Shown here: positions 36,518-47,773 of the stretch, in pieces
Position numbering within the stretch: the first letter of the stretch is position 1
Layout: every line of letters starts with the position of its first letter
Source of the DNA: Psoroptes ovis
Taxonomy: Eukaryota > Arthropoda > Arachnida > Sarcoptiformes > Psoroptidae
DNA: 64,000 nt
Direction of reading: 5' to 3'
Assembly: GCA_002943765.1 (NCBI GenBank)
Contig: PQWQ01000015.1
Location: forward strand, 1 to 64,000
The notes under the pieces: model-generated
What the model saw: the letters and a program-made list of their open reading frames with translations, nothing else
What the model was told of the DNA's origin: nothing
The model's database searches: none
Program-made: the position numbers and the translations under genes

Positions 36518-38514
36518 ATGGATCCAAAAAAATTGCCAAATGAATTTAAATCAAAAACGGATAAATCATTGATCCCGTATCCATCTGATTATATATCCAC
36601 AATCATTGAAAAAGCTACTGATACAAATAACGATGCAATAATTGATAATTATTCAAAATTTTTGATAAGAAATCGGCGAAAAAAACAACGCTCAAAACGT
36701 CGAAAGCAATATTCATTCAGTCAATCGACAACCATTAGCCAAAATTCTAGTCATGATGATAATTTTGATGATGATGAACAGTCAATACAGTCAATGCCAT
36801 TATTATATTCGAATAATAATGCTAGTCAAACTATACATGAATCTAATGATTCTATTAGCAATCAAATAAATGTTGAATTGAATTTAAATAATATTATCAA
36901 ACGTTTAAGAGAAAAAATGGATCAATCAACACAAACAACTCAAAATTACGATGTTGAAAAATGCAACCAATATATTCAAGTAAACATTCCATCAGCAATG
37001 GATGCCTCGAAAATTAATCAAAATTCAAATCATAGCAATCAAGCATTACGAATGCAACTCAGTCAATTAACGTTCATAATTGAAGAAATGTCAAAAGAAC
37101 GCTCAAATCGTGATATTTATATACATGAATTGCAAAAAAAATTAGCATCACTGGAAAAACAAGCAAAACAATCTAGTGATGCATTGAATGCAATGATGAA
37201 TCAATCGAAAGCTGCTGAAATTGACCGATATCAGCAAGAAATTTCCACACTCCAAGCTGAAAATAAAAATCTCAGGCAAAATTTAAAAGAAATCCAATCT
37301 ACTGTTTCAAAAGATGAATTTGATCTGGTTCAAAATGAAAATGTCCGATTAAAAAATGATCTGTTTCAATGTCAACAAATCAATGCCAATTTGATTTCAA
37401 TACAGCGTGATAATTGTAAATTTTCAAATCAAAATTTGCCTGTATTAAAAGCGAAATTGTCAAATCTTCAAAGTAATTTCAAACAATTACAGCAACAATT
37501 CAATGCATTCCGTCAAAAAATCTTTGATATGAAAAATAATAGATGTGTTGTAGAAATCATGCAACAAATATCTCAAAAATCACTAGAAATACAATCAATC
37601 AATCAAACACAGATGTCTACTGTACAGTCAATTCTGCGAGAAACAACTGAATCAAATCAACATCTTCAATTGGAATTGGCAAAAAGTCAAGAAAAAATTA
37701 TCGAAATGACTAAAATAATTGAGAATATTTCTAAATTCGAGAATGAAAATTTGTGTTTGAAAAATTCTTTAGCAAAAATCAATGAAGATTATCAAATTAT
37801 AAAATATGAATATGAACAAATTTCCGTTCAGAATGAAAATCTCAATAGGCAAAATGAAATTTTGCGAAAAGAAACTCAAGAAATGCAAACGTTGATTGAA
37901 GAAATTGAAAAATCCAAAAAAGAATCAAACCTCATGGATGATTTACGAAAAGAAATTGAAAATATTAAAAGTGAAAAATTAGAATTACAAAAGCAAATTA
38001 ATGAATTACAAGCGAAAATCGCACGTTTCAATTCTGAAGAAAATATCGCTAATCAACAGCAATCAATCTTAAATGAACGAATACAATCACTCGAAGCAGA
38101 ATTATCGAAAGAAAAAGAAAGATCAAAAGGTTTGAGTTTAACTTTGGCTAAGCTTACATTGAATAAACAACGATCAGAAAACCTTCAGTCAGACGATACT
38201 AATCGGTAAGTTGAATTGAAATTGTTCGCAATCCGTGTAGAGTGTGTGTTTTGTTTGTTTTTTTTTCCTTGATTTTAATTTATGTTTGTTTCTGTGTGTG
38301 ATATGTTTATGCATCTGTATATTTTATCTGAATGAATAAATATTGTTTCAATAAGTTTTATTCGATAAGTTGAATTAAAATGAATAAGTGAATCATATAT
38401 TCTTGTAGCAAACCATTAAATCGTATACGATGCCGTATGGAAGAATTTAGAAATGAATTTGATAATTTTAAAAAAGTACTTATCGATAGACAACAAAACG
38501 ACAGTCTACAATGA
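36518..38514 (+). CDS. coiled-coil protein, family not recognised
   Basis: Exons 36518-38205 and 38409-38514 join in frame to 597 residues. The N-terminus has a basic patch RRKKQRSKRRKQ (a possible nuclear signal), then a Ser/Asn/Asp-rich stretch. From about residue 170 almost to the end the protein is predicted by eye to be long coiled coil (heptads rich in Leu, Gln, Glu, Asn and Lys, such as LRKEIENIKSEKLELQKQI). The short second exon ends EEFRNEFDNFKKVLIDRQ and is again helical. This architecture suits centrosomal, cytoskeletal or tethering proteins, but no family signature was recognised and no function is proposed. The poly(A) signal is AATAAA at 38739-38744. Confidence 0.75.
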
Positions 38515-38826
38515 TCATCTTTAGACATCCAGCCAAACCTACCGACAAAAAAAAAGCCACAAAAAACAAAATAAAATCGACCAATCGATATTTGCCAGCC
38601 ACCTTAAGTGCCTCAGGTTAGATTTCATCTCGCAGAAATAATATGACATCACTTAATAGAATTAACATTCCAAAAATTGTATGATTGATAATGAGTAATT
38701 GTTATTTAATGTATGGGAAAAATAATAATAATATTTATAATAAACAAATAATTTTTTTTTTGATAAGATTCAAGATCCATTTACTTCGATTCATGTTCAA
38801 TTGGATCATTTTTTTCATATAAATTC

Positions 38827-41519
38827 TCATAAATTCACATTTGTATTAGCTGATTCTGGAAATAGATTATGATAATGTATGACGGGAACAAATGCAGCTG
38901 TTATTAATCGACCTATGATTTGAATGAAAAAAAAATTGTGAAAAATTCATTTAATTTACTTTGAAATGTGTCTTCACTAACCTGCAAACCATCGACCATG
39001 CAATGCATTAACTGATGCTGTTGCTGATGATATTGATGTACATTTAACATAAACATGTCCTTCATTTGATGTTGCATCAACATAAATATGAACGATGCCA
39101 CCATGTTTACGACATTCTTCAATTACATCATTTTTTATTTCTTCTGGCCAATTAGCATTTGTTTCGGTGCGTGGATCAAACATATTCGATAATAGAAAAC
39201 ATTGTGTAGCGATTGGAATTTTATTATCATTCGTATTGTTTGAGCCATTTGTTTGTCCACCACTCATCTGTAAGGCAGTCATAGCTGCTTTTGGGAATTC
39301 AATGTCAGTACCTTCAGCTAATTTAGCCATCAATTTCAAACGACCAGTTGCACCTAAATCAATGCCAGTACGATCTAATTCATCTGAATCTAATGTACCA
39401 ACTTGATTATCAATTGATGATGTTGTCGATGAGCGTTCGGTAACATAATTAACTTTCATCGGTCGCCCCGCTAATTCAAAACCATTTAGTTGTTCTAAAG
39501 CTTTTTTTGCACTATCTGCTTCTTTGAAATATATGAAACCAAAACCTTTCGAACGATTGGTTTCAGGATCTCTAGATAATTCAATTTTTTCCAATTTACC
39601 AAACGGCTCGAATATGCCGCGCAACATTTCTTCATTTATATTGAAATGCAATGAACCAACATATAAGCTCATTGGACCTTTTGCTTGCTGCTGTGGATTG
39701 GTTGTGGTTGATCGTGGTGGTTTGGTACCAGTTTGTGATGATGGATTGGCGTTTGCTGCAGTTGCAAGACGATTCTTTTCTGCTTGAGAATGTTGTACAG
39801 CGATTGGTACACCACACAATCGGGTTCCGGTCAACGCTATTGCTTTACCGACTGAATCAATATTAACGAATTCAACATATGCTATTCCTTTGTGACGTCT
39901 TGTTCGATTATCCATGATCAGCCGTACTTCTCGCACCTTACCAGCATTATTATTGAAAAATTCTTCAATATCTGATTGTCTTACGCGGGCTGCCAACTGC
40001 ATACAAAATACTGTTCGCTGATCTCTTTCTTCTAAAGGTAATTCACGTGGCGGCGATCGATCATATGATCGACGGCTTCTATGTCTACGATCTCTTGAAG
40101 ATGAATAATGACGATCAGATGGTGGTGAATCATGTCGATGTTTTCGTTCATGGCTACGGCTACGACTACGACTACGATGATGTCTTCGCGAAGATCGATG
40201 TCTACTCGAAGATCTCGATCTTCGTGATCTTTTATGCTCATGACTTCGGCTCCGGCTGTGCCTATGATGTCTTTCTCGGCTACGGCTACGACGGTTACGA
40301 TCATGATGATCTTTGCTTTTATGTTCATGTTTACTACTGAAAATGCGTAAAAACATAAAAAATTAATCATATATCAACAAAAAACCATTCAAAACTTACC
40401 TTGTTCTGCTTACATCTTTAGATGATGATTCATATCCATTTTTAATCATCGATTTATCATTTTTAACATCATAATATGTTGATTCCTGGGTATTATAAAT
40501 TTGAAGGATTTTTATATAATTCAATTATTATTAAATAAATTTGTTTATATTTGATCATCAAAAAATCAAAAGTTTAAATCCAACAAAAATAATTTATTTT
40601 TTTTTATTAGGGTAAAATAAAAATGAGAATAAATAAAGAAAAAAAAATTAATAAAAATTTGAAACATACATTTTACATTCAAATTAATAATTAAATGTTA
40701 TCTAAAATGTAAAATTAATGAATATATTTGAGATTATTTTTTCAAGAATGTTCAATCACATATTCAATTTGCGAATCTAAATTTGAATATAAATAATTAA
40801 TCGATTTTTAATTGTAGAACAATTCTAAAATTTGAAATTAACCATATTTATATTTGATTATTATTTCGGTCCACATATTAGATATCATCAGTTTTCTACA
40901 ATTTTTTTATATTTAAAATAGAAATAAACAAAAAAGTTTTATGTATAGAATGTTACACATAAGCATACAACCAACTTTCATCATAATCATCAAAATGAAT
41001 ATGACGCCCATATATCACATATTCTTGCTCGCGGCAAAAATACAGGCCATATTATCCTAAATAAGAAAAATTTAAATATATTTTCATAATAAAAACAAAA
41101 ATAAACTCGAATCATTTTAATCCCAATCTATGTTGATTCACAACGTATCGAATTGCGTTTATTGAATATTTGTGAATGATTTTTAAAAAAAATGTTTTTT
41201 GTTTTTTAATTATTTCGAGATCTAGAAAAAATTTTTGGGAAACAATCAACAAAAAATTTTTTTCATTAATCAAATTTGAATTTGAATATTTTTCTTTCAA
41301 TAAATAAATGTTTTTTTTTCAAATCAAATATCTAATGCAATTAATTTTTGTTGACAAAACTAAGAAATCTTTGATCTTTTTTCTTTGGCATCAGAATCAA
41401 TTCCTTTACTTATAGTTTACCCCTCACAATTCAAATTAAAGAAAAAATCAAAAGTTACTCACCCTTTCATGATCAACAGCTGCTTCAAGTAATGCTTCAA
41501 CATCGAAATCTTCGGCCAT
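38827..41519 (-). CDS. RBM39: RBM39/CAPER splicing factor, four coding exons
   Basis: Exons 41519-41463, 40485-40400, 40336-38982 and 38912-38827 join in frame to 527 residues (human about 530). The first exon encodes MAEDFDVEALLEAAVDHER, close to the RBM39 start. An RS/His-rich domain follows (repeats of RSRSRSH). RRM1 has RTVFCMQLAARV and the RNP1 motif KGIAYVEF. RRM2 has SLYVGSLHFN and KGFGFIYF. The C-terminal UHM-type domain has CFLLSNMFDP and GRWFAGRLITAAFVP, which includes the R-x-F motif that receives ULM tryptophans of U2AF65 or SF3B1. The end YHNLFPES matches the family. It acts in the nucleus in 3' splice-site choice and as a transcriptional coactivator. The first intron (977 bp) is unusually long for this region and contains a possible poison exon. 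Confidence 0.92.
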
Positions 41520-42278
41520 AATTAATTAATTAACTACAAAATTAAACTTTGGTTATAAAATATTTATTTCTTAAATCAAAAAAAAAAACGTGTTCATATA
41601 AAAATCCAAAACAAAAACATTTGCTCATTTAAAATGGAAATGACAAATTTATGCTTTAAAAGTTATTCGATTTGAAAACTTACAACGTATGAATTGGTCA
41701 TCAGAGGAAATTGTCAATTTTTTTTTATAAACAAACTAACATATACACAAACAACAATTTTATTTGATTATTTGTTATTTATTGTTATTTGCCAAAGTGT
41801 TTTAACCATATCTATCATCTTAAAAAAAAGAGAGTTTAGTTTTTATATGTGTATGTGTTTTTGGGCAGAGATATATTCCAACAAACAATAAAGCTCAAAT
41901 TAACTTTGTTTCTCATCAAAAAAAAAAAAAAAAAAAAAAAAAACATTGATTTCAATAAACAAAATCTTTGCAAGTTGATGAAATGAATAAACAAATGAAA
42001 AAATTGAAGATAATTGAATTTCATTTATTCAATATCGATTAATTGATTGTTTTTTATTCAATTTTCGAGCATAATTTTAAACATAAACCATTTGTTCATT
42101 TTAAAATAATTATTAATTTGATCAATAATTGATTGCGCAGCATCTTTGAACAAAATATTCATATGTAAATTCTTCCGAATCGCTTCGAATTGTTATCCGG
42201 AAAAATTCATTTTGACAATTTTTGATTAAACGTACGCATACCTCTAAGATCTCTAAATCTGTTCAAAAGGTTTTGAAA

Positions 42279-43245
42279 ATGGATGGCAATTCTGAGAGAC
42301 GCCCATTGCTTTCGACATCAAGTATGTTTTTAGTGAAATTTGATTTAAATTTTATTCATTAAAAATTTTGGATTATAGCTGCGAATCATATACCAGATGT
42401 AATACCAGTACCGCCTATAAGACCAGAAGATTTACCGCAAAATATCGGTATCAATAATTTATTATCATGTTTAGTATGTGGTTCAATGATCGACATTACT
42501 AATAAGAAAGAACAACATGTTGTAAAATGTGAAAATTGTAATGAAGCAACTGTGAGTATTTTTAAATTTGAATCAATTTATTAGTGAATATCGATTGATT
42601 CTCAACAATTTTTGATATTAGCCTATACGGCCAGCACCTTCCGGGCGAAGATTTGTTAGATGTCCATGTAATTGTTTGTTGGTTTGCAATGAAACAGCCA
42701 TACGAATATCATGTCCTAGACCACAATGGTATGATTCTTGCAAAATATAATGATTAATATAATTGTTTCTATATTTCAAAATTTTCAGTCGACGAATAAT
42801 AATTGTGAAATCTGATCTGCCTTTGAACAGTAATAATAATAATAATTCTAACCATAATCGTTTGAATGATTTTGACAATACAATGACCACATCAAATTAT
42901 GAACAACAATCATCGATATCAATATTTTGTGCTCATTGTCATTGTTCATTTTTATTTAGTCGTGATGAATGGTTAGCAAGATGTCCACATTGTCGTAAAT
43001 TATCATCAATCAATCCAAGATTATCACGTATGCGTGGATTCATATTTTTAATAATATCATTAATATTTTTAGTGATCACGTTCGGCACTATATTCGGTAC
43101 AATGGCACGAACACATATGGGTTACGGTGGTTTTATTGTTTTGGACATATTTTTATCGTTATTTTTTCTCTATTTTCTTTATCGAACAATATTCTATTTC
43201 AGATTGAAAATAAGCAAAAATATTCAAAGTAATGCATTTACATAG
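42279..43245 (+). CDS. PIP4P: TMEM55-family phosphatidylinositol-4,5-bisphosphate 4-phosphatase
   Basis: Exons 42279-42321, 42379-42551, 42622-42728 and 42789-43245 join in frame to 259 residues. Features of the family are ERRPLL near the N-terminus (a dileucine-type lysosomal sorting signal), a CLVCGS..CENCNEAT zinc-ribbon-like region, and RFVRCPCNCLLVCNETAIR. The last of these contains the C-x5-R phosphatase signature CNETAIR (residues 94-100). A second set of CxxC pairs (CAHCHC, CPHCRK) follows, and two C-terminal membrane spans (from about MRGFIFLIISLIFLV). The vertebrate proteins sit in late endosomes and lysosomes. Whether they are truly phosphatases has been debated, so the catalytic role is taken from the family name. 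An Asn-rich insert (SNNNNNSNHN) follows the catalytic region. Confidence 0.9.
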
Positions 43246-43647
43246 ATTAAATCGATCCTATTATTAATCCCAAAGCATCAATCAATGATAATCAATTTTT
43301 TTTTATTATATAACATAATCAATTCATATGAAACAAACCAACATAATTAATGATGAAAAAAATGAACATAAAACCATCTTATAATCGAAATGTAAAATTA
43401 TTTTATTAATGCCATAACTAATGACAATAATTATTGCTTGGATAAACAATTATTATTATTATTATTTGAATAAGAAAAAAGGCATTTGAAACCATAACTA
43501 TTACACCTGTTTTTCTGTATAATTGATTATTTTTTATTGAAAAAATATTTGTTTCTTTTAATTATCAAAACATAGATAATATTAATATCCGTAAAAAAAA
43601 ATTTTTGTTTTCACATACAATTATTTTATGTATTGAGAATTTTATAA

Positions 43648-44250
43648 TTAAAATCTTCTTTTAATCAATCCCATTGATTGCAATTTTGTGGCAACTTTTG
43701 GTGTCAAAAATATTGTTACCAAAATGCGTAATGGCATCATTGCTTTATATATGGCATAAGCTAGACCGAATGTTCCACCAGTTGACAATATTTTCATATA
43801 TGTCTCACCAAATAGATCCAAATTATGTATCAAACCGGTGGCATCGAAACCGAATTTAATAATTAAATATGTAAGGCCCAAGAATGTTAAGGAAAGACTA
43901 ATATGTAAAACTGTTGCCAATGGGCCATAAACAATAGCCATTTGTTTTAAACGTTGTCTAGCGTTCATTCGTACACCGTCTTCAACAAATTGTGCTTTCA
44001 AAGTATCATGTTCGATTGTTTTTCCTTGTTTTGATTGATTTGCTTGCTGATGTTGTTGTTGTTGCTGCTGTTGATAATCACAACTTTTGGTATGATAATA
44101 ATGATTGAGTGATTGACCATTATTATTGTTTTGTATAAACAATGATAGACATTTAAGGCTACTGTTATAATTGAATATATTATTTTTATTGTGGAAAATT
44201 ACATCACGGAAATAAATTTGATTGAAATTTGTTCGTAATAATTTCAACAT
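43648..44250 (-). CDS. FAM210: FAM210-type mitochondrial membrane protein (DUF1279)
   Basis: A single exon of 200 residues. The start is taken at the ATG at 44250 (MLKLLRTNFN), which gives an Arg/Lys/Asn-rich N-terminus that suits a mitochondrial targeting sequence. The frame stays open a little further upstream without an ATG. After a poly-Gln run comes the conserved domain: RLKQMAIVYGPLATVLHISLS, GLTYLIIKFGFD, then GTFGLAYAIYKAMMPLRILV and TPKVATKLQSMG. This is the FAM210A/B domain with two membrane-associated helices. It cannot be decided between A and B. The vertebrate members act in mitochondrial translation and metabolism. The gene is convergent with PIP4P and divergent from DHDDS. Confidence 0.85.
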   Translation of the reverse strand: MLKLLRTNFNQIYFRDVIFHNKNNIFNYNSSLKCLSLFIQNNNNGQSLNHYYHTKSCDYQQQQQQQHQQANQSKQGKTIEHDTLKAQFVEDGVRMNARQRLKQMAIVYGPLATVLHISLSLTFLGLTYLIIKFGFDATGLIHNLDLFGETYMKILSTGGTFGLAYAIYKAMMPLRILVTIFLTPKVATKLQSMGLIKRRF

Positions 44251-45041
44251 TTTATTGTTATTATTTGGAAATGTATGAATATAAAAATAATCAAAATACA
44301 AACAGCCTATTTAGACCTTTGCAAAGACTTTTAAATTCATATTCAAAATATCGAATAGGTTGAAATAGTTTTTTTGTTATCATCAATGAATGTGATGTGT
44401 GTGTTAATTGGAAGATAATCATCATATACCGTATTGCTTAATTTAAGATTTTTGGCTAAAAAAATTTTCTTTTATAAATGTGATATTCTATATTGATATT
44501 AATTTTGAATTATTTTGGAAACCTAAAGAATTATTTCGATGATTACTTTTGAATAAATGTGCACGAATCCATTGAAAGGTGAGCCACTTGAATCCATGTA
44601 CTAAATTCAAATGATTTCATCGTCATTTTTATTTGAATTTTTCGTACTAGATGTGATTATGCATCTGAATTACAAGAAAATTATCAAGTTAAAATAATAC
44701 GCTGATTATCCAATTGATCAATTTAATCGAAAAACAATTTGTCTATTCAGCTTTTCAAATTAATTTTGAAGCTACATAATCATTTGAGACACGTCAACCT
44801 TTTAGCGTTTTTTTTTCAATGAATAATTTGGTGGTTAATTTTGCGTTCAAAATTTCAGACTGAATTTTCATTTAAGACGTTACGCTATAAAATTTTTTTC
44901 GTGAAAAAAAATCAAAATCTTAAATCTTATGTTCAATCTTTAATGTGATTGAAAGAAAACGATTCCATATATTTCCTTGAAGATCTGATATCATCCTAGA
45001 TAAATTATATTTTTCGTAAATTTTCATCTCATAAATCAAAA
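44251..45041. promoter_or_regulatory. divergent FAM210/DHDDS upstream region
   Basis: About 790 bp of AT-rich DNA between head-to-head genes. No exon-like segment was seen. A promoter role follows only from position. Confidence 0.4.
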
Positions 45042-46031
45042 ATGACTACATGGTTCCCAAACACAGAGCGCACATGGCTTGAGCGATTGATTATTCGAAT
45101 ATTGAGCCAAGGCGTCATTCCAAAGCATATCGCCTTCATAATGGATGGAAATCGTCGTTTTGCTAAAAAATTAAATCAAGAAAAAATACAAGGCCATAGT
45201 CAAGGCTTCATCAAATTAACTGAGACATCGATTTGGTGTCGTGACCTAGGTATTACACAAGCAACACTCTATGCTTTCAGTATAGAGAATTTCAAAAGAT
45301 CAAAAGAAGAGGTTGATTATTTGATGGATTTATTCCGCAAACAAATGCTAAAAGTATTTGATGAAATGTCAAAAATCAAAGAAAATGAAATCTGTATCCG
45401 TATTTATGGTAATATTGAATTACTACCGATTGATATTCAAAAAGGTATTGCACGAATGGTTATTGAAACATCACAATTCAAAAGATTTTATTTAAACATT
45501 TGTTTTGCATATACATCACGTGAAGAAATTTGTAATGCATTCAATGATCTTCAACAATGTATTGATAAACAAATAATTGAATCAACCGACATTAATTATG
45601 AAACAATTACGAATTCATTGTATTCACTCGGTGAAATAAATGATCCAGATATTCTAATACGAACTTCTGGTGAAATACGTTTATCCGATTTTCAATTATG
45701 GCAATCATCATTTTCGACAATATTTTTTCTGAATACATTATGGCCAGAATTCACGATATGGCATTTATTTGCTGCAATACTTAATTATCAATTTGAATAT
45801 CAAACGATTAAAAAATCTCGTGAAAATTATTATCGGCTAATACAAATGAATGATGAAAAATATTGCCGAAAAATATATGAAAATGATTTCAACAATAACA
45901 ACAATAATGATGCAAAAATCAATTGTACTTATGAAGAATTCCTTAGAAAACGTAATCAAAGAATTAATGATTGTTATAATTATATTAAAAATAAACGTTT
46001 ACAGCGTTTACATTCATTGATTAATCGGTAG
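45042..46031 (+). CDS. DHDDS: dehydrodolichyl diphosphate synthase catalytic subunit
   Basis: A single exon of 329 residues. It is a cis-prenyltransferase that extends farnesyl diphosphate with isopentenyl diphosphate to make dolichol precursors for N-glycosylation at the ER. Signatures: PKHIAFIMDGNRRFAKK with the catalytic Asp at residue 35, GHSQGF, YAFSIENFKRSKEEVD, ICFAYTSREEI, and DPDILIRTSGEIRLSDF (about 203-215), where the Arg and Ser bind the diphosphate. LWQSSFSTIFF and LWPEF follow. The C-terminal extension is Asn-rich and basic. In animals this subunit works with NUS1, which is not in the window. No intron is present. Confidence 0.93.
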   Translation: MTTWFPNTERTWLERLIIRILSQGVIPKHIAFIMDGNRRFAKKLNQEKIQGHSQGFIKLTETSIWCRDLGITQATLYAFSIENFKRSKEEVDYLMDLFRKQMLKVFDEMSKIKENEICIRIYGNIELLPIDIQKGIARMVIETSQFKRFYLNICFAYTSREEICNAFNDLQQCIDKQIIESTDINYETITNSLYSLGEINDPDILIRTSGEIRLSDFQLWQSSFSTIFFLNTLWPEFTIWHLFAAILNYQFEYQTIKKSRENYYRLIQMNDEKYCRKIYENDFNNNNNNDAKINCTYEEFLRKRNQRINDCYNYIKNKRLQRLHSLINR

Positions 46032-46121
46032 ATTTTTTAATAAGAATATTGATCAAGTTAAAAATGTTGAATAATTTTATTTTTCAAGATATTTTAAATA
46101 TTATTTATAATAAAAAATACG

Positions 46122-46127
46122 AATAAA
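46122..46127 (+). terminator. poly(A) signal of DHDDS
   Basis: AATAAA 91 bp after the stop and 47 bp before the stop of the convergent thioredoxin gene. The complement TTTATT at about 46076-46081 may serve the minus-strand gene, so the 3' ends probably overlap. Confidence 0.5.
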
Positions 46128-46173
46128 TTTTTATAATATTCGGAAAAACGATTTGTCAGGAGAAATTATCAAA

Positions 46174-47552
46174 TCATAATTCAATTTTCAAATTATTATT
46201 ATCAATATTTTTCTGTAAAAATTGTAAAAATGAATCAGATGTTCGTATGGTATCATCCATATATTCTTCTAAACGATCACCATTATGATATAGAAGCAAT
46301 GTTGGATAACTATCGATTTTTTCTTGTGTACATATTTTATCATTTAATGAACAATCAACTTTGGCTATTTTCAGTTTATTAGCTGTGAACATATTTGCGG
46401 TTATACTATTAATGAACTTATTCCATTCGGTTTTCATTTGACGACAATGTTTACTCCATGGTACAGTAAAATGTACAAATGTCCAACCTGAATCAATTGT
46501 TGTCTTGAAATTATCATCATTCAATGTTATAATGTTTGAATTCCTTTTACGATAATCAAATTCAATTTCATCACTATCTGAATTTGAGTCAGTATATTTT
46601 TTCAACAATTTATCCAATTCAAAATCGGTTAGCTGTGAATTTATGAATGTTTTAATTTGTGTTATTTCATGTAAACCTTTGTATTTGGCAATAATTTTTC
46701 CATTCAAAATCCATAATAATGTTGGATATTCTTTGATTTTGAATCGATTTTTACATGTATCAATATTTTCTTGACAATTTATTTGTGATATTTTCACTAA
46801 TTCATTTTCCTCTAATGATTTTGCAATCATTTGCCATTTAGGTTTTAAATTTTGACAATGTAAACACCATGGAGCATAAAAATTAACAAAATGTTGCCCA
46901 TTTTCGAGAAATTCGGCTGAATTATCATCAGTTAATTCATATAAACCATCAATAGCTTTCAATGATTCAGTCTTATATCTAGTATCTTGTTTATTATCAT
47001 CGTCATTAAGATTATCAGTGCCAACATCACTCTTGGGTGTTTGATTCGGTTGATCATGGAAACCGAAACGAGTAATTTGTTTCAACAAAAACATATCAAG
47101 TGTATTGCGATCATATTCATTTGATTCATAATCAATTTCGATTCGTGTCAATTTATTGATTTCAACGTACAATTTTGCTAACGGTAATTGGCCATTCAAA
47201 TTTTCTTTTGAACATAAATCACGTTGTTTATTGCAATCAATATGACCAATTTTTATTTCGGAAAATAAATTATTATTAACAAAACGATTTTCGAATGATT
47301 TCCAATCATCTAATACTTGATCACAGCGCTTACAAGATCTAATCAAAATGTTGAAAAAAAAAAGAAAATTATTTTGTAATGAATGAGGCAAAACAAAAAT
47401 TACTTTGACGAGTAATATAATACAAATAAGTATTTTTGATTGACAGGCCAATCATCGAAATCATTTTTAGTTAATTCTTTTAGTTCTATTCCAGGTAAAA
47501 AAGAAATCGTCATCATAACAAGGAAAAGTGCACGTAAATTTGCGCCGAACAT
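46174..47552 (-). CDS. TXNDC5: TXNDC5/ERp46-like ER protein with three thioredoxin domains
   Basis: Exons 47552-47404 and 47338-46174 join in frame to 437 residues. A signal peptide (MFGANLRALFLVMMTISFLPG) and a C-terminal KIEL, a KDEL-type retrieval signal, place it in the ER lumen. Three thioredoxin domains are seen. Domain 1 has the pair CKRC (residues 52-55). Domain 2 has YAPWCLHCQNLKPKW (about 205). Domain 3 has VPWSKHCRQMKTEW (about 344), in which the first active cysteine is Ser. Three domains plus KDEL is the layout of TXNDC5 and Drosophila pretaporter, which catalyse disulfide formation. Domain 3 here could not run the usual two-cysteine cycle. The first exon carries the signal peptide and would be lost if only the long open frame were used. 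It is convergent with DHDDS (142 bp). Confidence 0.85.
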
Positions 47553-47773
47553 CTTTTTTTTTCCACGAATGATCTACGAATAATCGAAATTTTTGAAATG
47601 AAGAATAACACCCAATCTAAAATCCATAAATAACTAATTTTGAATAACTCAGATTTAATTTTTATTTACGGTCGATTTAGAATCGTGATACCGTTTTGCG
47701 CAAGTTGAAAAATTATTATTATTGTGCTGCCATCTAACCTTAAGAGTTTCCAAAAATTATTAGCAATCAAGAA
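47553..47773. promoter_or_regulatory. upstream region of the TXNDC5-like gene, ending at the satellite
   Basis: About 220 bp separate the start codon from the first satellite-like unit. No TATA box is obvious. The promoter therefore abuts a tandem array. Confidence 0.35.

Noticed and set aside
47404..47451. N-terminus MACQSKILICI for the TXNDC5-like protein
   Set aside because: It reads through an intron. The spliced first exon gives a proper signal peptide and the same phase.
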